Shown piece by piece: positions 1 through 8,277 of a DNA stretch of 64,000 bases; positions within the stretch are counted from its first letter, which is position 1; each line of letters opens with the position of its first letter. The stretch lies in contig JAFPWY010000012.1 in assembly GCA_017412605.1 (NCBI GenBank), positions 1 to 64,000 of the forward strand, written 5' to 3'. The position numbers were made by a program, and so were the translations under genes. The notes under the pieces were generated by a model. It saw nothing but the letters and a program-made list of their open reading frames with translations, searched no databases and was not told the DNA's origin. The DNA comes from Fibrobacter sp. GTDB lineage: Bacteria > Fibrobacterota > Fibrobacteria > Fibrobacterales > Fibrobacteraceae.

Positions 1-1
1 A

Positions 2-235
2 ACGCACTTCAAGCAGAAATTCGGCTACGACGGGGAAATGGACCAACCGGTTCGCGGCAAGGCTGGAGATTTGTTCAGGCAGGGGTACCTGCACTGGAAC
101 AAGCGTTCGGAGAATGGCCGCAGGGTGGGCACTGGCGTCTATATTTGGAAGATTTTCTTCAAGTTCGAAGACGGACACAAGGAAACGCGAATTGTCAAGA
201 CGGGTGTCTATCGCCGCGGTCATAAGAAGAAGTAA
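2..235 (+). CDS. C-terminal end of a large secreted protein (partial, 5' end outside window)
   Basis: An open frame enters from the left edge and stops at 233-235; there is no start inside the window. The 77 visible residues closely match the last 77 residues of the vWA protein that ends at 5232, including the run Q-K-F-G-Y-D-G-E-M, the L-H-W-N core and the closing Y-R-R-G. The pattern L-x-W-N-x-R-S-E-x-G-R-x-V-G-x-G-x-Y-I-W-K resembles FlgD-type Ig-like C-terminal domains, which in T9SS bacteria often serve as sorting or anchoring ends. I infer a surface or secreted paralogue of the next gene. The upstream domains cannot be judged. The stop is followed within about 12 bases by the dispersed repeat at 247-355. 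Confidence 0.75.
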   Translation, partial: THFKQKFGYDGEMDQPVRGKAGDLFRQGYLHWNKRSENGRRVGTGVYIWKIFFKFEDGHKETRIVKTGVYRRGHKKK

Positions 236-246
236 GTGGAGTAGAA

Positions 247-355
247 TTTAGAGGCTAGGATCTAGAGAATAGGGGGTGGCACGGCTTTGCCGTCTTATAA
301 TGACGCACGAAGTGCGTGATTTTTATTCACTAGCCTCTAGATTCTAGTCTCTACG
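247..355. repeat. Dispersed heptad/hairpin intergenic element, copy 1
   Basis: CTAG-containing units of about 7 bp open the element (250-270). Two short hairpins follow: ACGGC-TTT-GCCGT at 281-293 and ACGCAC-GAA-GTGCGT at 303-317. The element closes with complementary CTAG-containing units at 329-352. The ends are imperfect inverted repeats of each other. The same layout recurs at 5226, 17694, 19262 (inverted), 45540 and 50268. No open frame crosses it. Confidence 0.85.
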
Positions 356-465
356 CCCTTGATTTAAAATAAAATAATTTTTTTTGTCCGTTTAGGATAA
401 AATAAGTATATATTTGAGGCGGGATTGTTTTATTGTAATCTTCATTATTTGAAGAGGGGGGCTGG

Positions 466-3400
466 GTGTTTTTCTTTTTTGTTTTGTTGTTCTGTTCTGC
501 AATATTTGTAGCAACAGCCAATGCCGATGTTACCATTGAAGGGGATCCAAATCCTTACAATGTCGCTATTGGCGATACGCTTTCCGTCACATCTAGGACA
601 AGTCTTCAGGTCGGCGAAAATTTTGTCAAGTGGGAGATTGTCTCTGGAACGGGGACCTTTGTTGACAAATTTGCCGATTCCACAGGATTCATTCCTTCGT
701 CGGACCCGGTCGTAATCAGGAGAGAAACACAAATCCTGCCTATCTACGAAATATCCGAACTGCCGACCACATTCTATTTTAACGAAAATAGTGCGAAAAT
801 TCCCCAAAATGGGCTCTATGGCGTCCGGATGTTTTTTGAAACCGGCAATGGTGGAGATTACGCGCTGCTTTACAAAACGGGCCAGCCTGTGAATGTCGTT
901 TACTACTATGAGGACTCGACGTTCGCCAAGAATACGCCCGACGATGCTACTTATACATTTTACATGCAGCGGGATTGCCGTAACGGTAGGTGTGTAATTA
1001 AAACCCCGCCCAAAACAAAGGTCTACGTTTTTGTCTATCTGCCGCCCGGCCCTAATTCCGACATGGAAGATGCGCTCACCGTCCAAATGGTCCCGTCTCA
1101 TACCTTGCAACTTACGAGAACGGGATCCGGAACGGTTTATTTAAGCTGCTTGGATACGCTTATGTCAACATGCAAATGGGCTATGGATAGCGATACAATC
1201 CAGCTTGGCTGTTATCCGGATAGAGGTCTCGCTTTCGACCGTTGGGAGGTTGCATCCGGTCCCTGTTCCATTTTAGATTCCTCTATTCAAACTGCCAAAG
1301 TCATCAACATGACGGGGGATTGCAAGGTCAATGCGGTATTCCGTAATGGGATTGTTTACCCCATCATCGATGTCTCTACCGAATACAATTTCCATAAACA
1401 TGTGTATTCGCAGCAAAACGCCTCTCTTGGTCCCGGTGTTCGGCTTTCTTTTGTTGCGCCAACTACCGGAACCTACAATATTATCGTAACAAATGGTTTT
1501 TCGCAAGATCGCTTCTTTTATCACCGGTACACGGGCTTCTTCGCCAGGGAAGAAATCTCTAAGGAGGTCATTGACAATTATGTTGATACGGTGAGCCTTG
1601 TTGCCGGGGATACTGTCGGCGTCATTGTTTACAACGATTTAAAGACTGACAGTGTTTTCTTTATCAATTATACGATGCAACAAGCATATAGGCTTTCGCT
1701 TTCTCAGGATGGGCACGGCAAGGTGTCTCCATCGGGAGGCTATTCTCCAGCTTATGCGAATACAAGGTATCCTATTTCTACTGAGGCCAATACGGGCTAC
1801 CGTTTTTCGGATTGGCAAATCGTATCTGGTTCTGCCGTTATCGATGATAAGTATGCTCGCAATACGTTTGTTAGTATTTCTTCGAATTCCGAACTGAAAG
1901 CTACCTTCAGACCTGTTTCCATATGCACGCTTTCCACGAAAAAAAAGACTTTCAACTATGAAAAAGATTATTATGATGAATCCACCTTGTCTGCGATTCG
2001 GCTCACTTGGACTCCGCCGGATTCGGCTTATTATGTACTCCGTTTCGATCCCGTTGATGATTTGGATGCCGTTGTCTATGGTTATGGAACCGATGGAACG
2101 TTTACGAACCCAATATCGTTTGCTTCAGCATCTCAGGCGATTGGCTTGACTGTCAAGGGAACGCCCAACGTTCCGCTTTATTGGGTTATTCAAGATTATT
2201 CTTCGGGTATCCCGAACAAATCATTTACAGCTTGGGTGGCGGCATCCCCTTATGTATTGAAGGTGAAAGCTTCCAAGGAAGGTGTTATAGAACCGTCAAA
2301 TACGATCTACACCACTCCAAATTTCGACACGCCCGTAACGGCAGTACCCCATGTCGGTTACAAGTTCAAATCTTGGGAGAAGGTCAAGGGCAAAATGACG
2401 ATTTCGTCTTTGTATAATGCCAAAACCTCCGTAGTTCTGGTGGATTCCGTCTGTACGATCAAGGCGACCTACACAAAAGACAAAACGGTTGAGCCCATCT
2501 TGAGTATTTCGAATTTGGACCTCAGTAATTACCCTGAAATTTGTACATACGTATCTATTGTAGATAGCAAAACGGGGCGCCCCTTTAACGGGCTTGGGTC
2601 TGACGACATAGACTTGACACAAGACGGGCAAAAAATTCGGCCCCAGGTTACGACCACCAAAGCTTTAGGTGGAGTTTCGGTCGTTATCGTTGTCGACGAA
2701 AGTCCCTCTATGGATGAAAATAAACGGATGCAAAAGGCTAAGGATGCCATCCGCTCCTTTATTTTCAATATGGGCCCTTACGACAGAACCGCCATTGTCG
2801 GGTTCCGTGGGTACGAAGATTCAACGTTTGTGCACCAAAAGATGACTTCAGACAAAAAACTGCTGCTCAACGCTGTGAATACTCTGATTACGAAGGGGTA
2901 TGGCACGAATGTTCTCAATGGCGCTTATGATGGTCTCAAGGAAATCGTAAACGAAACGAATACGACTGCAGTCATCATCCTCTCCGATGGAGAAAACAAT
3001 GCCGGAATAACGGATATATCTGTTGTAACCGACGAAGCCAAACGAAAGAATACATCCATTTATTCCATTGCGCTTGAAACGAGAACGACATCCCCATTGA
3101 AGGAACTTGCAGAAAATACCGGGGGAATGTTTGTCTCTGCGAGTGACGCTTCCGAACTGGCCGATATCTATGCCGATATGCGAAACAATATCCTCTCGCA
3201 GCATATCATCTGTTACCAGACTCCCGATACAATTCCAAATGGCGACGTGCATAATGTCGTTATCGGCATGACCTTCAACAAGAGAACCACCAAGGATTCT
3301 GTCCAATGGAGCGAAAAATCGATTCCGCCGAAGGTGAACCTTACGGAGGACACTTGGGACAAAATCCGGAAGTCACAACAGGCGAACAATTCCATCACCA

Positions 3401-5232
3401 TTTCAGCTTATGTCACGACTTCTTTAAGCATCAAGAACGCAAATATATTCTTGCGGAACTCCAATACGGGGAATACGCAATTTACTTCTTATTCCATGCG
3501 GCATGTCAAGGACAGTTTATGGGAATATACGGTCCCGGCGAATCTCGTTGTTGCTCCGGGAATCGACTTCTATATCATAGCGACCGATACGGCGGGGCAG
3601 TCGGGCAAGTCTCCGAGAATTACAAATCCGAGCCTGGAACCTTACACCATCTTTGTGGACAACGATATCCCTGAAATCAAGGAGGTCTCCATCGTGTGCG
3701 AGGATTCTACAAGCGACCTCAAGACTTTCACATTCCAATTGACCGACCACGATGGAATTTTTGGAGCACAGCTGTTCTACAAAGGCGAAGATGATGTCAT
3801 ATACCAAGTGAATTCCTTTGCCAACACTTATGTGGGCGATACCTGGACAACTAGGGTCCCCATGAATATCATAGAGTATGCCGGTTTCAGGTACTACCTT
3901 CGCGTAACAGATGCCCTAGGGGCGTCTGTTCGTTATCCTGAAACCGGTTTTTTGACTACAGACGCATGCGAAGAGAAGGACGTTATCCTGGAACCGGAAG
4001 ATTCGAGCTTTGTTGATTCGATTCCTAAGGATTCGGTTCCCAAGGACTCGAATATGGTTCCTTCCGATACGGTTCCCGAGGATTCACTCGCACCATCGCC
4101 CCGCGATTCTATCGTGTACTCGCTCCTTGCCGATACGGCCGAAATATACGATAAGGACTTGGACGGTCTCGCCGATTTTGTGCGCGTACACTTCAAGGAG
4201 GAACGCAGAGACAACATCACGGGTGTGGATTCCATCTTCTGGAATTCGAATCGAGGTGAATGGCGATATGTGCCGTCCGGGAAGATGAAGCAGAACCGCT
4301 CGGACGGCAAATGGTTCGAGGGCTACATCAACAAGCCGTACAAGTATGGGCTGACCAAAGCCGATACGGTAAGGAAACCTTTCCTCGCGTTTACGACAAT
4401 CTATTCCGACAAAATGGAAAACGTAATGCTCCGCGACAGGGTGGGGGCCGTCCCTGCAAGAGCGACCAAGTTCCTGGGGAAGGTGGGTCTCAAGGAATAC
4501 ATGGACCCGAACTCAGAAATTCCGCCAGATACGTTGGTCATCTGGATGTCCGAGCCGATTAGGAATGTCGGCAAAGAAAGGGGTTGGGAGAATCTGTTCC
4601 GCTATTCGGAATCTTGCGAAGACACGGTTTCGCAGCCGCTGAGTATGAAAGAGGCTCCGATAATCCGCGATAACGGTCAATTGTGGACGGTTCTCTTGGA
4701 CGGTATTTTTGTCAAGAAAGGGGCTTGCTTGTTTACCGACCCCGAAGCGAGTTACGAGGACCAGGCGGGCAACCCCATGGGGCGCGGCGGAATCAAGATA
4801 GATGGGGAGGATGGTAAAATTTATCTCGGCGAGGTGCGACCGTTGCAGGCTGTCAGCGGCATCGGCGAGACTCCGCAGTGGATTCCGCCGGAAGGCGCTG
4901 GCTGGGAGCCCCTGCCGGACACGCTTTCGGCCATCAGCGTGAAATCTTCCATGCCCTACACGGCCGAAGTCTACATCTTTAGTGCTATTTCGACTTATGT
5001 GACGCACTTTAAGCAGAAATTTGGCTACGATGGGGAGATGGAACAGTCTGTCCGAGGGTATGCCAGCGATTTGTTCAGGCAGGGGTTCTTGCATTGGAAC
5101 AACCGATCCGAGAAGGGTCGCAAGGTGGGGTCGGGCATCTATATCTGGAAGATTTTCTTCAAGTTCAAAGATGGGCACAAGGAAACGAGGGTAGTTAAGA
5201 CTGGAATTTACCGCCGCGGGAGTCGGAAGTAG
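466..5232 (+). CDS. Large secreted vWA-domain protein with InlB-type repeats
   Basis: This 1588-residue protein starts at a GTG. It has a hydrophobic signal peptide of about 20 residues ending in A-T-A-N-A. The first 650 residues contain several Bacterial-repeat (InlB B-type) modules, recognised by W-E/W-Q after a G-Y/G-L-x-F run near residues 250, 440 and 630. A von Willebrand A domain spans about residues 720-900. It carries the MIDAS motif D-E-S-P-S (about residues 743-747) and a later S-D-G-E segment. An acidic proline/serine linker with repeated P-K-D-S or P-E-D-S units lies near residues 1180-1215. The C-terminus is FlgD-like and matches the partial gene at the left edge. A role in surface adhesion is inferred from the domains. 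No enzyme domain is recognised. Confidence 0.8.
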   Translation: MFFFFVLLFCSAIFVATANADVTIEGDPNPYNVAIGDTLSVTSRTSLQVGENFVKWEIVSGTGTFVDKFADSTGFIPSSDPVVIRRETQILPIYEISELPTTFYFNENSAKIPQNGLYGVRMFFETGNGGDYALLYKTGQPVNVVYYYEDSTFAKNTPDDATYTFYMQRDCRNGRCVIKTPPKTKVYVFVYLPPGPNSDMEDALTVQMVPSHTLQLTRTGSGTVYLSCLDTLMSTCKWAMDSDTIQLGCYPDRGLAFDRWEVASGPCSILDSSIQTAKVINMTGDCKVNAVFRNGIVYPIIDVSTEYNFHKHVYSQQNASLGPGVRLSFVAPTTGTYNIIVTNGFSQDRFFYHRYTGFFAREEISKEVIDNYVDTVSLVAGDTVGVIVYNDLKTDSVFFINYTMQQAYRLSLSQDGHGKVSPSGGYSPAYANTRYPISTEANTGYRFSDWQIVSGSAVIDDKYARNTFVSISSNSELKATFRPVSICTLSTKKKTFNYEKDYYDESTLSAIRLTWTPPDSAYYVLRFDPVDDLDAVVYGYGTDGTFTNPISFASASQAIGLTVKGTPNVPLYWVIQDYSSGIPNKSFTAWVAASPYVLKVKASKEGVIEPSNTIYTTPNFDTPVTAVPHVGYKFKSWEKVKGKMTISSLYNAKTSVVLVDSVCTIKATYTKDKTVEPILSISNLDLSNYPEICTYVSIVDSKTGRPFNGLGSDDIDLTQDGQKIRPQVTTTKALGGVSVVIVVDESPSMDENKRMQKAKDAIRSFIFNMGPYDRTAIVGFRGYEDSTFVHQKMTSDKKLLLNAVNTLITKGYGTNVLNGAYDGLKEIVNETNTTAVIILSDGENNAGITDISVVTDEAKRKNTSIYSIALETRTTSPLKELAENTGGMFVSASDASELADIYADMRNNILSQHIICYQTPDTIPNGDVHNVVIGMTFNKRTTKDSVQWSEKSIPPKVNLTEDTWDKIRKSQQANNSITISAYVTTSLSIKNANIFLRNSNTGNTQFTSYSMRHVKDSLWEYTVPANLVVAPGIDFYIIATDTAGQSGKSPRITNPSLEPYTIFVDNDIPEIKEVSIVCEDSTSDLKTFTFQLTDHDGIFGAQLFYKGEDDVIYQVNSFANTYVGDTWTTRVPMNIIEYAGFRYYLRVTDALGASVRYPETGFLTTDACEEKDVILEPEDSSFVDSIPKDSVPKDSNMVPSDTVPEDSLAPSPRDSIVYSLLADTAEIYDKDLDGLADFVRVHFKEERRDNITGVDSIFWNSNRGEWRYVPSGKMKQNRSDGKWFEGYINKPYKYGLTKADTVRKPFLAFTTIYSDKMENVMLRDRVGAVPARATKFLGKVGLKEYMDPNSEIPPDTLVIWMSEPIRNVGKERGWENLFRYSESCEDTVSQPLSMKEAPIIRDNGQLWTVLLDGIFVKKGACLFTDPEASYEDQAGNPMGRGGIKIDGEDGKIYLGEVRPLQAVSGIGETPQWIPPEGAGWEPLPDTLSAISVKSSMPYTAEVYIFSAISTYVTHFKQKFGYDGEMEQSVRGYASDLFRQGFLHWNNRSEKGRKVGSGIYIWKIFFKFKDGHKETRVVKTGIYRRGSRK

Positions 5233-5415
5233 ACAGTAGGAAGTGGTTAGGGGTTAGGATCTAGAATCTAGGGGCTAGGGAGAAATATCACGGCTTCGCC
5301 GTCTTATATTGACGCACGAAGTGCGTGATTCTTTTCACTAGCCTCTAGTCTCTATTCTCTAGTCTCTCAAAGACTCACTGCTCATAGCTCATGGCTCGTT
5401 CCTCGAGCCTCATCC
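5226..5415. repeat. Dispersed heptad/hairpin intergenic element, copy 2
   Basis: Starting at the last codons of the vWA gene, the element has CTAG-type heptads (5254-5280), hairpin ACGGC-TTC-GCCGT (5290-5302), hairpin ACGCAC-GAA-GTGCGT (5312-5326) and complementary heptads of the type CTAGTCT (5336-5368). A second, different heptad run with units of the type CTCATAG follows (about 5374-5412). All units keep a 7-bp spacing although their sequence changes along the array. Confidence 0.85.
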
Positions 5416-5502
5416 CCCTTGGTTTCTTTTTTTTTTCTTGTGTAAGAGGGGTATATAATGTACTTTCTGCATATAGCGAACTTGTTCAAACGAGGTGCGA
5501 CT

Positions 5503-5916
5503 ATGGATTGCAGGATACTTGTACGGTTTGTCGGTGTCGAAGCCGACCTGAACGCCCTGTGGGACGCTTTCATGGAGCAATTCCCCGAGGCCGAGCTCCC
5601 AAGCGCCGATTCCGGCGAGTGGTATTCCGTCGACGAGGTTATGCAGGACGAATACGAGTGCCGTTTCGAGGAACTGCCCGAGGGCCCCCTCGTTGCGGTT
5701 GACGGATGTCTGCTTGTGGAGGAAGCTCCGCCCGAGGACATCCTGAACGACCTGATGGAGCGTTTTGAACGGGTTTACGGGATTTTCAAGTGGTCGACCG
5801 TCGAGGTGGGCTACGGCTGCGGCTCCAGTGAGGGCTGGGGCGAGTTCAATCCGGATTATGCCGACAACGGCTCTGACGAGGCGAACGAAATTTCCGAAGC
5901 TGTACTTGGGTTCTAG
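5503..5916 (+). CDS. Small acidic protein of unknown function
   Basis: This is a 137-residue acidic cytosolic protein with no signal peptide or membrane segment. The frame is open from 5458, but the ATG at 5503 is preferred because an AGGTG-like ribosome site lies just before it and the upstream residues have no clear counterpart. The sequence is rich in Glu/Asp and aromatic residues (V-G-Y-G-C-G-S-S-E-G-W-G-E-F near the end). No family is recognised. It stands alone between repeat copy 2 and the endoglucanase gene. Confidence 0.6.
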   Translation: MDCRILVRFVGVEADLNALWDAFMEQFPEAELPSADSGEWYSVDEVMQDEYECRFEELPEGPLVAVDGCLLVEEAPPEDILNDLMERFERVYGIFKWSTVEVGYGCGSSEGWGEFNPDYADNGSDEANEISEAVLGF

Positions 5917-6005
5917 GCGGGAAAGTGTGTTTTGTGTCACTTGAGTTTTCTGCCTAAAAAAGTTAATCTTATGGGAGGTTTGGCGGTCGGGTGCATGGAG
6001 GTTTT

Positions 6006-7682
6006 ATGAATTGTTTGCGTTTTCTGTCGGTCTGTCTTGCGGCTGCCGTCACTTCTTCTTTTGCGGTCCTCGACTTGCCGAGTGCCCAGCCCAAGGTGGA
6101 TGCGTCCTACTGGAATGCGGCGCTTGACAGTACCTGGCAGGGCATGATCCGCCGCAACATCAATCCGTACAGTGCCGGTGCCGGCCTGATTCACCGTCCC
6201 AAGAGCGAAACTCCGGGTGATGCCGTGAGCGAGGGCGTGGGTTACGGCATGCTGGTTGCCCTCTATGCGAACGACCAGGCCTCCTTCAACAAGATGTGGG
6301 AAAAGGCGAGCGAGACCATGTGGAACGGGGAATTCCATGACTGGCACATGGATCCGAGCGGCAATATTCCGATGGATGGTCATGGTGCCGCGACCGATGC
6401 CGAAGAGGATATCGCGCTTGCCCTTATTTTTGCGGACAAGCTTGTCTCTGCCGGAAAGTGGACTGCCTATACGTCTCCGTTCTTGAATAAGACCTATGCG
6501 GAACAGGCTCAGAAACTCCTGGATAAGATGTGGGACACGAAGCAGATTCGTTCCGAAGGTATCGTTGCGCCGGGTGCTGGCTGGGGCGGTTATGAATTCG
6601 TGAATCCCGGGTATTTCTCCCCGGCCTGGTACAAGGTGTTCGAAAAGTTCGACAAGTCGGATGCCAATCGGTGGAAAACGGCTGTTGACAAGTCCTACGA
6701 GATTATTTCCAAGAGCCCCGGATACAGCATGGGCATGGTTCCCGACTGGATGACTCCGGAAGGCGGCTGGGTCGGCTCGGAAGGTCTTGGCTACAACGCC
6801 TACTTTGAAAGCCGTGCTTTCTTCAAGGATGCCATCCGTATTCTGTGGCGCGTGGCCATCGATGCCATCTGGTTCGACGAGAGCCGTGCCAAGGACTTCC
6901 TCAAGAATGCGCTGAAGTTTATCAACGACAAGGGCGGCCCATCTGCCGCGAACTTCTACCAGATCGAGAAGGCGGGCGAACTGTTGCCGGCCGAGGACAA
7001 GTGGAAGGAATTTAACGACTCGAAGAACGAATCGACATGGCGCTACCGCAGGGAACATAGCCATTTGACCATTGGCATGTGGGCCACTGCGGCGATGGCC
7101 GTGGGCGAGGCTGCGGACAGGATTGCCTTTAGCGAGGAAATGGCCAAGTTCTACGAGGGTGGTGACTATTTCGGACTCGCGAACGACACTTCGGCTGCGC
7201 TCGAAGATACTCTGCATAACGAGATGTACTTTGACCAGTTCCTTGCTTGGTTCGGGACATCGCTCATGAGCGGTGCGTTCGTGAACGTGGTCGATGCCAT
7301 CGACAATCCCAAGACGGCGACTCCGGGTGATTCCTCGTCGTTGACGAAGATTCCCGAAGTTCCTGTGGATTCCGATACGGTCGTCGTCGATACGTCGAAC
7401 CATCAGGATTCGGGCAAGGGCAATGAAGAGCCTGGCGATGACAAGATTATCGCTGGTGCGGCTTTGGCAGCTTCGAGCATCCGCTTTGTCGAGATGGATG
7501 GCGGCGTGATGTTCTCTGCCGACTATCCCGTGAAGTGGGCCGTCTATGACCTTACCGGACATAGGGTGCTTTCCGCCTCGGGCAAGAACTTCCTCTGGAA
7601 TACTCGCGGTATGAACGGAGTGTACGTTGTCAAGGCCCTATGCCGCGGGAGCAGCTTTACGCACAAGGTGCTTGTTCGCTGA
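6006..7682 (+). CDS. Secreted endoglucanase, glycoside hydrolase family 8
   Basis: The product has 558 residues and a signal peptide ending S-S-F-A at about residue 20. Residues 30-420 match GH8: the S-E-G-V-G-Y-G-M motif places the catalytic acid at Glu76, and A-T-D-A-E-E-D-I-A (129-137) fits the GH8 signature region. GH8 enzymes cleave beta-1,4-glucans with inversion. An Asp/Ser/Thr/Pro linker follows (about 425-480), then a beta-rich C-terminal domain (V-Y-D-L-T-G-H-R-V near 515, ending K-V-L-V-R) like the sorting domains of T9SS-type exporters. GGAGG lies just before the ATG at 6006, which is preferred over the in-frame GTG at 5991. Its role is extracellular cellulose or glucan breakdown. 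Confidence 0.93.
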   Translation: MNCLRFLSVCLAAAVTSSFAVLDLPSAQPKVDASYWNAALDSTWQGMIRRNINPYSAGAGLIHRPKSETPGDAVSEGVGYGMLVALYANDQASFNKMWEKASETMWNGEFHDWHMDPSGNIPMDGHGAATDAEEDIALALIFADKLVSAGKWTAYTSPFLNKTYAEQAQKLLDKMWDTKQIRSEGIVAPGAGWGGYEFVNPGYFSPAWYKVFEKFDKSDANRWKTAVDKSYEIISKSPGYSMGMVPDWMTPEGGWVGSEGLGYNAYFESRAFFKDAIRILWRVAIDAIWFDESRAKDFLKNALKFINDKGGPSAANFYQIEKAGELLPAEDKWKEFNDSKNESTWRYRREHSHLTIGMWATAAMAVGEAADRIAFSEEMAKFYEGGDYFGLANDTSAALEDTLHNEMYFDQFLAWFGTSLMSGAFVNVVDAIDNPKTATPGDSSSLTKIPEVPVDSDTVVVDTSNHQDSGKGNEEPGDDKIIAGAALAASSIRFVEMDGGVMFSADYPVKWAVYDLTGHRVLSASGKNFLWNTRGMNGVYVVKALCRGSSFTHKVLVR

Positions 7683-7707
7683 CTTGGAATGTATTGAATT
7701 GTTTATC

Positions 7708-7739
7708 GGGCGTGCATGAAAGTGTGCGCCCCATTTTGC
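7708..7739 (+). terminator. Possible intrinsic terminator after the GH8 gene
   Basis: A 9-bp stem (7708-7716 with 7723-7731, two G-U pairs) has a 6-base loop and is followed by a short T run. It lies 25 bases after the endoglucanase stop. The T tract is weak. Confidence 0.4.
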
Positions 7740-7752
7740 TATATTGGGGACC

Positions 7753-8274
7753 ATGCAGAAAACAGACGAAAAAATGCACGATGCTGCGGATATGCAACCG
7801 AAACCGGTGAAGGATTCGGTTGTTGTCACCCGCGATATTGTCCACCCCTCCGACGTGAACGCACACGGAATTGTGTTTGGCGGTTACATGATGTCGCTTT
7901 TGGACAAGGCGGCGTGTATTGCCGCATACACCCATGCGGGCAAGAAGGTGACTACGGTGGCAATGGACGGGGTGCGCTTCTACAAGCCTGCTGTGGTGGG
8001 AACCATCCTCACGATACGTGCATCCGTGAACAGGGTGTTCGGCTCGTCGATGGAAATCGGCCTCAGGGTGACGGGAATCTTGCCTGGCGTTCAGGACGAG
8101 GAAGAGCTGATCTGCCGTGCCTACATGACCTTTGTCGCCATTGGCAAGGACGAAAAACCCGTGCATGCGGCTCCCGTCGTTCCCGAAACGCCTGATGAAA
8201 TCAGGCGCTACGAGGAGGCCTTGGCCCGTCGCGAGTCGAGAATCGCCCTCAAGAATTCGCTGGAATCCCGCTAA
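7753..8274 (+). CDS. Acyl-CoA thioesterase, hotdog fold (YciA/ACOT type)
   Basis: This 173-residue protein has the hotdog acyl-CoA hydrolase pattern H-P-S-D-V-N-A-H-G-I-V-F-G-G-Y-M-M near residues 34-50, which carries the catalytic Asn/His/Gly area, and M-D-G-V-R-F further on. Enzymes of this family hydrolyse short or medium acyl-CoAs in the cytosol. The ATG at 7753 is used; an in-frame TTG at 7744 is less likely. A charged 25-residue tail follows the domain. The convergent U32 gene ends only 3 bases downstream. Confidence 0.85.
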   Translation: MQKTDEKMHDAADMQPKPVKDSVVVTRDIVHPSDVNAHGIVFGGYMMSLLDKAACIAAYTHAGKKVTTVAMDGVRFYKPAVVGTILTIRASVNRVFGSSMEIGLRVTGILPGVQDEEELICRAYMTFVAIGKDEKPVHAAPVVPETPDEIRRYEEALARRESRIALKNSLESR

Positions 8275-8277
8275 CCT

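Noticed and set aside
5937-7562. 541-codon open frame opposite the GH8 gene
   Set aside because: GH8 motifs and the signal peptide are on the plus strand; the antisense product has no known pattern.
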